A stretch of 64,000 nucleotides of DNA, from contig QKWM01000002.1 in NCBI GenBank assembly GCA_003248315.1, positions 186,001 through 250,000 of the forward strand. The letters are read 5' to 3'. The translations under genes were made by a program, and so were the position numbers. Positions 30,039 to 38,405 of the stretch are shown piece by piece. Position 1 is the stretch's first letter, and every line of letters begins with the position of its first letter. Below the pieces are notes generated by a model that worked only from the letters and a program-made list of their open reading frames with translations, did not search any database and was not told the origin of the DNA. The stretch comes from Streptomyces sp. SW4 (GTDB taxonomy: Bacteria; Actinomycetota; Actinomycetes; Streptomycetales; Streptomycetaceae).

Positions 30039-30497
30039 GTGACCAGCCCCGCCGAGGTGAGCGCCGCGACGCCCGGCCTCACCGAGCTCTACACGCGGAT
30101 CCAGCAGTTCTACGCCGGGCAGGTGCGCCACCTGGACGCCTTCCGGGCCGAGGAGTTCGCCGCCACCTTCACCGAGGACGGCGTCTTCGACCACCGTCCG
30201 GGCACCGATCCGCTGGTGGGCCGGCAGGCCATCGCCGCGGCGATCCGCGACTACCAGCGGACCAAGCACGCCGCCGACCCGGTGCAGCGCCGCCACTGGT
30301 TCAACATGCTGCAGGTCTTCCCGCAGGGTGACGGCACCGTGCGCACGGAGTACTACGCGCTGGTGCTGCACACCCGGCCCGGCACCCCGGAGCCGCAGGT
30401 CGGCCCGAGCTGCTTCGTCACCGACCTGCTGGACGTCCGGGAGGACGGCGAGGTGCTGACGAAGTTCCGGGCGGTCCGCCAGGACCACCTGGTCTGA
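30039..30497 (+). CDS. SnoaL/NTF2-like protein
   Basis: A 152-aa protein with GTG at 30039 and RBS GGGAGG. Small alpha+beta barrel pattern: LYTRIQQFYAGQVRHLD, FAATFTEDGVFDHRPG (the conserved Phe-Thr-Glu-Asp-Gly-Val turn), VGRQAIAAAI, then strands ending in FRAVRQDHLV. Relatives act as cyclases, dehydratases, hydroxylases or simply bind polyketide-like ligands; catalytic identity cannot be read. It stands alone between the CmlA-like gene (102 bp upstream) and a strong convergent terminator. Confidence 0.7.
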   Translation: MTSPAEVSAATPGLTELYTRIQQFYAGQVRHLDAFRAEEFAATFTEDGVFDHRPGTDPLVGRQAIAAAIRDYQRTKHAADPVQRRHWFNMLQVFPQGDGTVRTEYYALVLHTRPGTPEPQVGPSCFVTDLLDVREDGEVLTKFRAVRQDHLV

Positions 30498-30542
30498 CCC
30501 GGCCGCCTGGTCGGGCCCGGCCACGGCAGCGCGCACGCACAC

Positions 30543-30589
30543 CGCCCGGGGCGGCGGCCCGTCCGGTCACGGGTCCGCCGCCCCGGGCG
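30543..30589. terminator. Bidirectional hairpin between converging genes
   Basis: A perfect 15-bp inverted repeat (30543-30557 and 30575-30589, 17-nt loop) between the SnoaL-like gene ending at 30497 and the MBL hydrolase ending near 30611. Stem content is nearly pure GC. Confidence 0.75.
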
Positions 30590-30610
30590 TTCTCGTGCGC
30601 CCGGGCGGGT

Positions 30611-31556
30611 TCACGCCAGGCAGCAGGGCAGCCCCCGTGGTGCTCGATCATCTCGCCGAGCGCCGTCTGCATGACCTCGCCGGGCAGCGGGGCGGCCGCG
30701 GGCGTGCCGTCCAGCTCGGCGTAGGCCCGGTGCAGGTTGGGCACCAGCCGTTCGGGGTCCAGCAGCCCGGCGTACGGGCCGAGCGCGGCGTCGCGGGCGG
30801 CCTGGAGCGGCGTGCGGCCGGCCCGCCGTCCGTCGGCGGCGATGCGCTGCACCAGCCGCAGATAGCCCTCGACGGCGTCGAACACCTCGGGCCCGCACAC
30901 CGGCCCGTGCCCGGGTACGACGGTCCGCGCCCCGTAGCCCGCAGCCGCTCCAGCGCCTCCAGCGAGCCGGCGATCGAGCCCATGAGGCAGAACGGGGTCA
31001 CGCCGTTCATGACGAGGTCGCCGGTGAACAGCACGCGCTGCCGGGGCAGCCACACCACGGTGTCGTTGGAGGTGTGGGCGGGCCCGATGTGCTCCAGTTC
31101 GGCGCGCAGCGACCCGATGTGCAGGGTGAGGGCGTCGGTGTAGGTCAGGGTGGGCGGGGCGAGTTCGATGGTGCCCCACTCCACGTCGGGCCAGAGCCCG
31201 GTCAGGTGCAGGCCGGAGGCGATCATCTCGGTCCGGGTGCGTTCGTGGCCGATGACGACGGCCTCGGGGAACAGGTGGTTGCCGAAGACGTGGTCGCCGT
31301 GGAAGTGGGTGTTGACCACGGCGCGCGGGGCGGCCTGCGGGTTGTGGCGCAGCGCGGTGCCGCGCAGGTGGCGGGCGCGGGCCTCGGTGGCGGCGGTGTC
31401 GACGAGGGCGCTCTCGCCGCCGGAGACGATGATGCCGGCGTTGTTCAGGCACCATCCGCCCGGCGCCTGGACGTAGGCGTGGACGCCGTCGGCGATCTCC
31501 GTCGTCTCGGCGAAGGGCGCGGGCGCTGCGGTGGTGACGGTGGGGCTGGACGGCAC
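30611..31556 (-). CDS. Metallo-beta-lactamase-fold hydrolase, two frameshifts near the 3' end
   Basis: About 310 aa, start at 31556 with RBS GGGAGGAGAAC upstream. Zinc ligands: THFHGDHVFG (HxHxDH) near residue 90, GPAHTSNDTVVW near 165, LFTGDLVMNG near 185 and, after a frame change near 30930-30950, VVPGHGPVCG. This is a complete MBL site of the glyoxalase/lactonase/cyclase-like subgroup. The C-terminal ALGEMIEHHG leads into a GGGGG run where a second shift gives a stop at about 30611; without it the reading would run over the neighbouring SnoaL gene. Possible roles are hydrolysis of a lactone, thioester or lactam, including self-resistance or editing; none is proven by sequence. Confidence 0.75.
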
Positions 31557-31754
31557 GGCCGTTCTCCTCCCGGGTGTCGGTTGCCCCGAGTCTCACGGCG
31601 CCGCCTAGCGCCCCGGTCGAAGCCCCGGCGCGCCAGGGGCGCACCGGCGGGGCTCGAGGGCCGTCATGCGGTGCACGACCGTACGGGCCGACCGTGGTCC
31701 GGACGGCAGGCCCCCGCCCGTGGGGGCCCGGTCCCGACGGAGTCTGGAGTCCTG

Positions 31755-32072
31755 ATGGCGTTCTGCGGTGCCCGGAGGCTGTGGGGCGTCCTGCGCGTCC
31801 TGCGGGCGCGGCTGTGGCAGGGCCTGGTCGCCCTCGGCGCCCTCCAGGTCGCCGGCGAGCAGGCCCGGGCGGACGCGGCCCGCGGGCCGGCGCTCCCCGG
31901 CGCCCGGTGTGCCCCCGCTCCCGGTGCGCCCGGTGCTCCCGGAGTGCACGCGCCCGACGCGGCCCCGCTGCTCGACGCTCCGCCGCCCGGCCATCCGGAA
32001 CGGCTGCGCCCGGACCTGCCGTTGACCGCGCTGGAGCGCGCGCTGCTCAGGGAGCTGGGCCCGAGGTCGTGA
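31755..32072 (+). CDS. DUF6059-like small protein
   Basis: A 105-aa protein; ATG 31755 with GGAG 5 nt upstream. A short amphipathic N-terminus (LWGVLRVLRARLWQGLVALG), a low-complexity Ala/Pro/Gly middle, and the C-terminal signature PPPGHPERLRPDLPLTALER followed by ALLREL. I recognise this ending from small Streptomyces proteins annotated DUF6059, often near SARP-controlled clusters. Function unknown. It faces the FAD monooxygenase gene across a shared terminator. Confidence 0.6.
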   Translation: MAFCGARRLWGVLRVLRARLWQGLVALGALQVAGEQARADAARGPALPGARCAPAPGAPGAPGVHAPDAAPLLDAPPPGHPERLRPDLPLTALERALLRELGPRS

Positions 32073-32074
32073 AC

Positions 32075-32103
32075 GACCCCGCCGGGCGCGTCCCGGCGGG
32101 GTC
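32075..32103. terminator. Bidirectional hairpin terminator
   Basis: A perfect 12-bp inverted repeat (32075-32086 and 32092-32103, 5-nt loop) filling the 32-bp gap between the stops of the DUF6059-like gene (32072) and the FAD monooxygenase (32105). Confidence 0.8.
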
Positions 32104-32104
32104 G

Positions 32105-33430
32105 TCAGCCCGTGCGCAGCGGCTGCGCGGGGGCTTTCACGGTGAACAGGTCGGTCCGCACCTCGGGCGGTGTCCGCCCGTAGGCGATGCGCCGGGTGAT
32201 GCGCGTGCCCAGCGGGGTGCGGCCGACCAGGCGGGCCGCGTGGGAGCGCAGGACGTCCGCGGCCGGGCCGCCCGCTCCGAGCAGCGCCTTGGCCTGCACC
32301 TTCTGCATCCGGGTCACGGCCTCGGCGGCGGGCGCCCGCAGCTGTGCGAAGGCGGCGAGCCGGGCGCGGGAGCAGTCGCCGGCGGCGAGCGCGTCGACCA
32401 GGACGGGGTGCAGGGCCGCGGCGTCCTGGAGGGCGAGGTTGATGCCCTGGGCGCCGAGCGGGCCGTGGGTGTGGGCGGCGTCCCCGAGCAGCACCAGCCC
32501 GTCGCGCGTCCAGGTGTCGGCGTGCGCGGCGAACACGTCGAGCAGCCGCAGGTCGTCCAGGCCGTGCAGGTGCTCCCGGATCAGATCGGCGAACCGCGGC
32601 AGGGCGGCGGCCAGTTCGGCGCGGACGGCCTCGATGCCGCGGGCGGCGACGGCGGGCCAGCCGCGGTGCGGCAGGGTCCAGCCGATCCGGAGCCGGTCGG
32701 GGTGGGTGTCGTGGACCAGGACGGCGCTGCCGGGCGCCCGGTGCACGGCGACCGTGCCGGTCGCGCGGCCGGGTGCGGGCAGCGAGAACCACACGACGTC
32801 CTGGTCGAAGGCCTCGGTGCGCCCGGCGCCGATGCCCGCGAGGGCACGGGTCCTGGAGTAGCGGCCGTCGGCGCCGGCCACGACGCGGGCCCGGACGGCG
32901 ACGCGGCGTCCGCCGGGGCCGCTCGCCACGACGCCGGTGCACCGCCCGTCCTCCTCGGTCAGCGCGGACAGGCGGTGGCCCGGCAGGTGGTCGAAGCCGG
33001 GCAGGGCGCGGCAGGCGGCGGTGAGTTCGGCGAGCAGGTGCCGCTGGGGCAGCGCGAGCAGATGGTCGTACGGGCCGGGCAGCCGTCCGTAGTCGATGTC
33101 CAGCAGCACGCGGCCGCGGTCCAGCAGCCGGAAGCCGGTCAGGTGCCGGGCGCCGCGGGCACGCGCGGCGGCCAGCACCCCGAGGCGGTCGAGGATCTGC
33201 TGGCCGCCCGGCTGGAGGACCTCCCCGTGGAAGTCCCGCCCGGGGGCGGCGGGGTCCCCGGCGGACTTCTCCAGCAGGGCGACCCGCACGCCGGAGCGCA
33301 GCAGCATCAGGCTCAGCGCCAGCCCGGCGGGCCCGGCGCCGACGACGGCGACGTCCGTGTCCAGGCGGTGCGGGTGGGGGCCGTGCGGGTTCCGGCGGTG
33401 CGGGTCCGGGGTGTGCCCCGCGCGGCGGTC
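32105..33430 (-). CDS. Class A FAD-dependent aromatic-type monooxygenase (FAD_binding_3)
   Basis: About 440 aa. VAVVGAGPAGLALSLMLLRSG is the N-terminal FAD dinucleotide fold; GADGRYSRTR is the DG motif; LLGDAAHTHGPLGAQGINLA is the GD motif closing the FAD site. These NAD(P)H-dependent enzymes hydroxylate or epoxidise substrates, sometimes acting on carrier-bound acyl groups. No ATG or GTG lies between the end of the ACP gene (33429) and the first FAD motif. The true start is therefore either inside the ACP gene (ATG near 33529) or lost to a frameshift; the right-hand coordinate is approximate. The ACP gene directly upstream suggests the substrate may be ACP-tethered. Confidence 0.8.
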   Translation of the reverse strand, partial: DRRAGHTPDPHRRNPHGPHPHRLDTDVAVVGAGPAGLALSLMLLRSGVRVALLEKSAGDPAAPGRDFHGEVLQPGGQQILDRLGVLAAARARGARHLTGFRLLDRGRVLLDIDYGRLPGPYDHLLALPQRHLLAELTAACRALPGFDHLPGHRLSALTEEDGRCTGVVASGPGGRRVAVRARVVAGADGRYSRTRALAGIGAGRTEAFDQDVVWFSLPAPGRATGTVAVHRAPGSAVLVHDTHPDRLRIGWTLPHRGWPAVAARGIEAVRAELAAALPRFADLIREHLHGLDDLRLLDVFAAHADTWTRDGLVLLGDAAHTHGPLGAQGINLALQDAAALHPVLVDALAAGDCSRARLAAFAQLRAPAAEAVTRMQKVQAKALLGAGGPAADVLRSHAARLVGRTPLGTRITRRIAYGRTPPEVRTDLFTVKAPAQPLRTG

Positions 33431-33695
33431 AGGCCGCGGCGCGGACGGCGGCCAGGGCACGGTTGACCAGGTCGAGGTAGGCACGCGGGGTGTCGGCCTC
33501 GTCGAGGGCCTCCTCGTCGAGGGCGACACCGAAGTCGCGCTCGATGCGCCCGGTGGTCTGCAGGATGGCCAGGGAGTCGTAGCCGAGCTCGGCGAACGGC
33601 ACGTCGACGACGTCGCCGTCCAGGTCGACGCCCTCCTCCTCGCCCGCGCACTCGCGCAGCAGGGCCTTCAGATCGTCCAGTTCGAACTGTCGCAT
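33429..33695 (-). CDS. Discrete acyl carrier protein
   Basis: 88 aa, MRQFELDDLKALLREC at the start, phosphopantetheine site FAELGYDSLAILQTTGRIE (Ser near residue 41), then FGVALDEEALDEADTP. The helix pattern is that of type II PKS-like or discrete ACPs. Start ATG 33695. It lies directly ahead of the FAD monooxygenase and is not fused to any synthase, so it probably presents a starter or side unit in trans. It would be activated by the Sfp-type PPTase at 40 kb. Confidence 0.85.
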   Translation of the reverse strand: MRQFELDDLKALLRECAGEEEGVDLDGDVVDVPFAELGYDSLAILQTTGRIERDFGVALDEEALDEADTPRAYLDLVNRALAAVRAAA

Positions 33696-33752
33696 GGGTG
33701 CTCTCCGTCTCTCTACGTCTCTCTACGCGCGAGCGGTCGGCCGTGTGGTCAC

Positions 33753-33770
33753 GGCTCGAGACTCGGTCAA
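33753..33770 (-). promoter_or_regulatory. Candidate SARP box ahead of the ACP/FAD-monooxygenase pair
   Basis: On the minus strand TTGACCG (33770-33764) and TCGAGCC (33759-33753) form heptamer repeats 11 bp apart, 58 bp upstream of the ACP start. No clear -10 follows, so this is weaker than the 25.7-kb box. Confidence 0.4.
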
Positions 33771-33803
33771 CGGGCTGGAGAACCGCTCGAGGCCCCGCGG
33801 CGC

Positions 33804-34625
33804 TCAGGCCGCGTACAGGTCGAAGGTCGAGGTGCGGCGCGGCCCGGACACCACGTCCAGCTGGGGGTCGACGGCGAGCATCGCCTGGTGCAGCCGCTGG
33901 AGCTGCGGCGAGGGCTCCACGCCCAGCTCGTCGACGAGACGGCGGCGCAGCCGGTGGTAGACCTCGAGCGCGGCGGCCTGCCGGCCGGAGCGGTACAGCG
34001 CCACCATCGCCTGCGAGTGCAGGCCCTCGTGCTCGGGGTGCCGGGCGATGAGGTCCATCAGCTCGGCGGTGACCTCGGCGTGCCGGCCGAGCCTGAGGTC
34101 GGCGTCGATCCGGCGTTCCCGGGTGACGAGCCGGCTCTCCTCCAGCCGCATCGCCTCGATCTCCAGGATGGGGCCGACGCGTACGTCGACCAGGGCGGGC
34201 CCCTGCCACAGGTCGAGGGCCTTGCGGTAGGTGCGGGCGGCCCGCTCGTCCTCGCCGTCCTCGAAGCACTGCTGTCCCTCGGCGACGAGGCGCTCGTACT
34301 CGTGGACGTCGACCGCCTCGGGAGGTATCTGCAGCAGGTAGCCGCCGTGCCGGGTGGCGAGCACGCCCTTGGCGGCGCCGGGGGCGCCCGGGCCCATGGC
34401 GGTGCCGAGCCGGCGGCGCAGCTGGAGGATGTAGGTCTGGAGGGTGGTCAGGGCGCTCTGGGGGAGTTCGGTGCCCCAGATCTCCTCCATGAGGGTGGGC
34501 ACGGGCATGACCCGTCCCGGGTAGAGGGCGAGCAGGGCCAGGATCTGCCGCGGCTTCCCGGCGGTCGGAACGATCGACATCCCGTTGACGTCGGCACTCA
34601 GTGGACCCAGAACACGAATCTTCAT
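33804..34625 (-). CDS. SARP family transcriptional activator 1
   Basis: 273 aa, starting at ATG 34625 with GGGGAGG upstream. MKIRVLGPLSADVNG begins the winged-helix OmpR-like DNA-binding domain (LTTLQTYILQLRRRLG is the recognition region). The bacterial transcriptional activation domain follows (VDVHEYERLVAEG to VYHRLRRRLVDELGVEPSP). No ATPase/TPR extension, so it is a small, ActII-ORF4-sized SARP. SARPs recruit RNA polymerase to promoters with 11-bp-spaced TCGAGCx heptamers; candidate sites occur at 25.7, 33.76 and 34.79 kb in this window. It is transcribed toward the ACP gene. Confidence 0.9.
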   Translation of the reverse strand: MKIRVLGPLSADVNGMSIVPTAGKPRQILALLALYPGRVMPVPTLMEEIWGTELPQSALTTLQTYILQLRRRLGTAMGPGAPGAAKGVLATRHGGYLLQIPPEAVDVHEYERLVAEGQQCFEDGEDERAARTYRKALDLWQGPALVDVRVGPILEIEAMRLEESRLVTRERRIDADLRLGRHAEVTAELMDLIARHPEHEGLHSQAMVALYRSGRQAAALEVYHRLRRRLVDELGVEPSPQLQRLHQAMLAVDPQLDVVSGPRRTSTFDLYAA

Positions 34626-34928
34626 GGTTTCCTCCCCGTACCTCGACGGCTGGACTCGGCTGCCGAGCCGGTGTGCGAATCGGTGCCCGAGGCTCGTCGA
34701 TATTGCGCCACGCAGGGATGCGCTGTCCTTACCCCACGACGTATGCACGAGGCGCACCGTATCCCGCCGCAACCCTGCCCTCGGAAATCCTCGAGGAATC
34801 GTCGAGTGGATTTCTTGTGCCGCTTCCGGAGCCGTGTCTGACGTGTCTCTGACGCCCGACTGACCGCCGGGAAAGGGCGCGGGGAAGCGTCTTCCGCCCA
34901 CGGGTGGGCACTGTTAGCTTTCCGCGTC
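34626..34928. other. 303-bp divergent intergenic region, lower GC, with a SARP-like repeat
   Basis: No gene seen. This is one of the least GC-rich stretches of the window. It contains TCGAGGA at 34791 and TCGAGTG at 34802, an 11-bp-spaced pair that can be read on either strand because of the TCGA cores. A TTAGCT sequence near 34914 lies just ahead of the carrier gene start at 34929, so that gene may be transcribed with a very short leader. Promoters for both SARP 1 (minus) and the carrier-protein operon (plus) must lie here. Confidence 0.55.
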
Positions 34929-35231
34929 ATGGAGACCACCGAAAGCACCGGGCGGGACGACGGCCGGGCGGTGCCCGAGGGCGCGGACCCGCTGACGCGG
35001 CAGCTGCTGCGGCAGATGGTCGCCCGCAGCATGCAGCTGGCGGAGGCCGAACTGCCCGGCGACGACGAGGACCTGGTGGACCACGGTCTGGACTCGATCA
35101 CCACCATGGAGCTGATCTCCGCCTGGCACCGGCGCGGTATCGAGGTCGGATTTCCCGAGCTGATGGCGCGTCCCACGCTCGGGGACTGGTGGCTGCTGCT
35201 TTCCCGCCGGTCCGCCGCGAACGCCGCATGA
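34929..35231 (+). CDS. Discrete carrier protein (PCP/aryl-carrier type)
   Basis: 100 aa, ATG 34929. LTRQLLRQMVARSMQLAEAE then VDHGLDSITTMELISAWHRR with the phosphopantetheine Ser in DSI near residue 57, and FPELMARPTLGDWWLLL, the helix III/IV pattern seen in stand-alone carriers of the isochorismatase-ArCP or trans-PCP kind. First gene of a plus-strand operon with a luciferase-like monooxygenase and an amine-oxidase-like flavoenzyme. An amino-acyl or acyl group may therefore be oxidised while bound to this protein; that is inference from neighbours. Confidence 0.8.
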   Translation: METTESTGRDDGRAVPEGADPLTRQLLRQMVARSMQLAEAELPGDDEDLVDHGLDSITTMELISAWHRRGIEVGFPELMARPTLGDWWLLLSRRSAANAA

Positions 35232-35377
35232 CGTGAACTCGAAGGGCTCCGGAAAACCGCTGGAGTCGCGCTCGCGTCCGTCCCGGACGTGACACCGACC
35301 GTCTATGGTCCGATAGCGGAGGAATTGTAGCCGCCCTTTCCGGTCAGCCGGAATCGGATCACCAGACGGAGTCATCC

Positions 35378-36454
35378 ATGGAATTCGGCGTGAACTTCTT
35401 TCCGGTCGTCGATCCGGAGCGCAAGAGCGCGAGCACGTACTACGACGAGAGCCTGCGTCTTGCCACGCTCGCCGAGGCGCTGGGATTCGAGCACGTGCAG
35501 ACGGTGGAGCACTACGGCTCGCCGTACGGCGGTTACAGCCCCGACCCGGTGGTCTTCCTGACCGCGGTGGCGGCGCGGACCAGCCGGATACGGCTGGTGA
35601 CCGGCGCGGTCATCGCCGCGTTCGCCCATCCGGTCCAGATCGCGGCCCGTCTGGCGCAGCTGGACAACCTCTCGCACGGCCGGCTCGACGCCGGTTTCGG
35701 ACGCGGTTTCCTGCCGGACGAGTTCGAGCTGTTCGGGGTCGACATGGCCGAGAGCCGCACCCGTTTCGACGAGGTCGTCGACGCCTGTGTCGCGCTGTGG
35801 AGCGGACGCGAGGTGCGTTTCGAGGGCGAGGTGCACCGCTTCGGCCCGGTCACCGGCTTCCCCCGCCCCTACCAGGACCCGCACCCGCCGGTGTTCGTCG
35901 CGTCGGCGACCAGCGCCGCGTCCTGCGCGCTGGCCGGTGAGCGCGGCCACCACCTCCAGGTGGTCCCGTCCGTGACCAGCCGCGAGCAGCTGACCGCGAT
36001 GACGGCGGCCTACCGCGAGGCCCGCGCGGCCGCCGGCCACGAGGGGCCGGGCCGCATCCAGATCAAGTACACCTGCTACCTGGGCGAGGACCGGGCCACC
36101 GCGCTCGCCGACGCGCGTGCCGGCGAGGAGAACTACGTGCGGACGATGGCCGGCGCGGTCGCCTCCTGGGCGAGCGCCCGCTCGGAGCAGTACCCCGGCT
36201 ACGAGGCGTTCGTGGAGAAGGTCCGCGCCTACGACTTCGACGCCTCCCTCGCCGGCCACAAGGTGCTGGCGGGCACGCCGGACCAGGTGGCCGCGCAGAT
36301 CGAGACCATCCGCGGCTGGTACGGCGACGACCTGTGCCTGAGCCTGCAGTTCAACCCCGGCCACCTGCCCTTCGAGCGCGCCGAGCGGGCCGTGGAGCTG
36401 TTCGCCCGCGAGGTGGCCCCGGCGTTCACCGGCGGCCTCGCCGCGGCGGCGTGA
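35378..36454 (+). CDS. Luciferase-like FMN monooxygenase (LLM family)
   Basis: 358 aa, intact. The TIM-barrel LLM signature is clear: MEFGVNFFPVVDP, AEALGFEHVQTVEHYGSPYG, RLVTGAVIAAFAHPVQIA, LDNLSHGRLDAGFGRGFLPDE, and the C-terminal LAGTPDQVAAQIETI. These enzymes use reduced FMN from a partner reductase to insert oxygen (hydroxylation, Baeyer-Villiger, N-oxygenation). A flavin reductase gene lies at 39.5-40.0 kb and is the likely partner. Discrete LLMs are frequent in trans-AT PKS loci. ATG at 35378 follows GGAGTCATCC. The 146-bp leader upstream contains TATGGT and GATAGC stretches that could be a promoter -10. Confidence 0.85.
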   Translation: MEFGVNFFPVVDPERKSASTYYDESLRLATLAEALGFEHVQTVEHYGSPYGGYSPDPVVFLTAVAARTSRIRLVTGAVIAAFAHPVQIAARLAQLDNLSHGRLDAGFGRGFLPDEFELFGVDMAESRTRFDEVVDACVALWSGREVRFEGEVHRFGPVTGFPRPYQDPHPPVFVASATSAASCALAGERGHHLQVVPSVTSREQLTAMTAAYREARAAAGHEGPGRIQIKYTCYLGEDRATALADARAGEENYVRTMAGAVASWASARSEQYPGYEAFVEKVRAYDFDASLAGHKVLAGTPDQVAAQIETIRGWYGDDLCLSLQFNPGHLPFERAERAVELFAREVAPAFTGGLAAAA

Positions 36455-36480
36455 GCCGGGCCCGACCCTCAGGAGAGGCG

Positions 36481-37236
36481 ATGTACGGCATATCCGGACC
36501 ATCCGAGGGGCTCCGCCTGTTCGTCTTCCACCACGCGGGCGGTTCCCATCTGCTCTACCGCACCTGGCCGGGCCTGCTGCCCGCCCACTGGGACGTGCGG
36601 CTGCTCGACGCGCCCGGCAGGGGGCGGCTGGCCGACGAGCCGCCGCTGGACGACGCGCACCGGCTGGCGGGGTTCTTCCTGCGCCGTCTGGAGGCGGACC
36701 TGACCGGGCCGTTCGCGTTCTTCGGGCACAGCATGGGCGCGCTCGTCGCCTACGAGCTGACCCGGCTGCTCGAGGCCGAGGGACGTGAACTGCCGGTCTG
36801 GCTCGGCCTGTCGGCGCGCGGGGCGCCGCGTCCGCAGGGCGACGGCACCCGGCGGCACGAGCTGCCCGACGACGAACTGCGCGTCCACCTCGCGGCGATG
36901 GGCGGCACCCCGCTGGAGGTGCTGCACGACCCGGACCTGTGGGCGATGTTCGCCCCGGCCATCCGCAACGACCTGCGCCTGGTGGAGAACTGGCGTCCGC
37001 GGCCCGGCCTGGCACCGCTGACCGTGCCGCTCGCTGTGTACGGGGGACGCGCGGACGTCGTCGTGTCGCCGGACCGGCTCGCCGACTGGGAGCCGCATGC
37101 CGAGCACTTCCAGGGGCTGCACCTGTTCGACGGCGGCCACTTCTACTTCCAGGCCGACCCGGCACCGCTGCTCGGGCTGATCACCCGGCACGCCACGGCC
37201 GCGCTGCGGGCGCCGGCGGCGGTGAGGCCGTCATGA
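36481..37236 (+). CDS. Type II thioesterase
   Basis: 251 aa, ATG 36481 with AGGAGAGG just upstream. Alpha/beta hydrolase: VFHHAGGSHLLYRTW near the start, nucleophile elbow FFGHSMGALVAYEL (Ser near residue 87), acidic residue in YGGRADVVVSP, and catalytic His in DGGHFYF. The TEII family removes aberrant acyl groups from PKS/NRPS carriers. No TE domain is fused to any synthase in this window, so it could also take part in release. It overlaps the next gene by ATGA. Confidence 0.9.
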   Translation: MYGISGPSEGLRLFVFHHAGGSHLLYRTWPGLLPAHWDVRLLDAPGRGRLADEPPLDDAHRLAGFFLRRLEADLTGPFAFFGHSMGALVAYELTRLLEAEGRELPVWLGLSARGAPRPQGDGTRRHELPDDELRVHLAAMGGTPLEVLHDPDLWAMFAPAIRNDLRLVENWRPRPGLAPLTVPLAVYGGRADVVVSPDRLADWEPHAEHFQGLHLFDGGHFYFQADPAPLLGLITRHATAALRAPAAVRPS

Positions 37237-38387
37237 GCGGGGACCGGGGGACGGACGCCGACGTCGTCGTGGTGGGGCTGGGCGCCTGGGGCGCCGCCGC
37301 GCTGTGGCAGCTGGCCCGGCGCGGGCTGAGCACGATCGGCGTGGAACGCTACGGCCTGGCCAACACGTCCGGCTCCTCCTACGGCGAGAGCCGGATGTTC
37401 CGCACGGCCTGCCTCGAACACCCGGGCCTGGTGCCGCTCGCGCAGCGCTCCCGCGCGCTGTGGCAGCAGCTGGAGACGGAGACCGGCACGCATCTGCTGG
37501 ACCCCACGGGGGCGATGCTGATCGGCCCGCCCGACGGCCGCATCGTGGGCGGCGCGCTGCGCGCCGCCCGGGAGCACGACCTCGAGGTGCGGGTCCTGGA
37601 CCGTGACGAGCTGCACCGGCGGTGCCCGGCCCATCAGGGCCTGGCCGCCGGGGACATCGCCGTCGTGGAGCCGCAGGGCGGGCTGACCCTGCCCGAGCGG
37701 ACCATCCACGCGGCCGTCGGGGCGGCCCGCGCCGCCGGGGCGCAGGTGCTCACCGACACCCGGGTGACGGCCGTGGAGCACGCGGGCGACGGTGTCGCCG
37801 TGCACACGGCCGCGGGCCGGGTGCTGCGCGCCGGGCAGGCGGTGCTCACGGCCGGGCCGTGGCTGGACCAGCTGGTGCCGGGGCTGCCGCTGGAGGTCGT
37901 GCGGATGCCGACGACCTGGTTCACGCCCGAGGAGCCGCACGAGCGGTTCGCGCTGGACCGGCTGCCGGTGTTCATGCGGGAGATCGACGGCGGGGACGTG
38001 CTGTGGGGCCACGGCACGCTGCCCGGCCGGACCGAGCTGAAGCTGGGTCTGGAGGACGGTGGCAAGCACTTCCGCGTCGTGGACCCCGAGACGCTGGACC
38101 GGTCGGTCTCGCCCGTCGACTGGGCGGTGCTGGCCCGGCATCTGACGTGGGCGGTGCCGGGCGTGGGCGAGGCGCCGTCGCGGGCGCTGGCCAACGTCTA
38201 CGCGCGCACGCCCGACGGCCAGTTCGTGATCGGGCGGCCGGGACGGGACGCCCGGGTGGTGGTGGCCGGCGGCTGCTCCAGCCACGGCTTCAAGCACTCC
38301 CTGGGCATCGGCGAGGTGCTGGCCGACCTCGTGCAGGGCAAGGAGCCGGCGATGCCGCTGGGCTTCACCGATCCCGACCGCTTCTGA
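37233..38387 (+). CDS. Sarcosine-oxidase/DAO-family flavoenzyme
   Basis: 384 aa, intact. VVVVGLGAWGAAALWQLARRG is the FAD fold; SGSSYGESRMFRTA is the MSOX/SolA-type segment after the first helix; PQGGLTLPERTIHAAV and CSSHGFKHSLGIGEVLADL close the fold. Monomeric sarcosine oxidases link FAD to a Cys before a TNTPD-like motif; here that stretch is ANVYARTPDGQF with Asn at the aligned position, so the flavin is probably not covalent. Reaction: oxidation of an N-methyl or primary amine to an imine. With the discrete carrier protein in the same operon, the substrate may be carrier-bound glycine or a similar amino acid. Substrate not proven. Confidence 0.85.
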   Translation: MSGDRGTDADVVVVGLGAWGAAALWQLARRGLSTIGVERYGLANTSGSSYGESRMFRTACLEHPGLVPLAQRSRALWQQLETETGTHLLDPTGAMLIGPPDGRIVGGALRAAREHDLEVRVLDRDELHRRCPAHQGLAAGDIAVVEPQGGLTLPERTIHAAVGAARAAGAQVLTDTRVTAVEHAGDGVAVHTAAGRVLRAGQAVLTAGPWLDQLVPGLPLEVVRMPTTWFTPEEPHERFALDRLPVFMREIDGGDVLWGHGTLPGRTELKLGLEDGGKHFRVVDPETLDRSVSPVDWAVLARHLTWAVPGVGEAPSRALANVYARTPDGQFVIGRPGRDARVVVAGGCSSHGFKHSLGIGEVLADLVQGKEPAMPLGFTDPDRF

Positions 38388-38405
38388 GTGACATGCGAGG
38401 AAGAG

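Noticed and set aside
30418..30610. Extension of the MBL hydrolase to 30418
   Set aside because: It would run through the terminator hairpin and overlap the SnoaL-like coding region; a one-base correction at a G run gives a normal stop near 30611.
31614..31657. TCGACCG and TCGAGCC motifs (minus strand) upstream of the MBL hydrolase as a SARP box
   Set aside because: Spacing is 37 bp, not a multiple of 11, so the motifs are not on one helix face.
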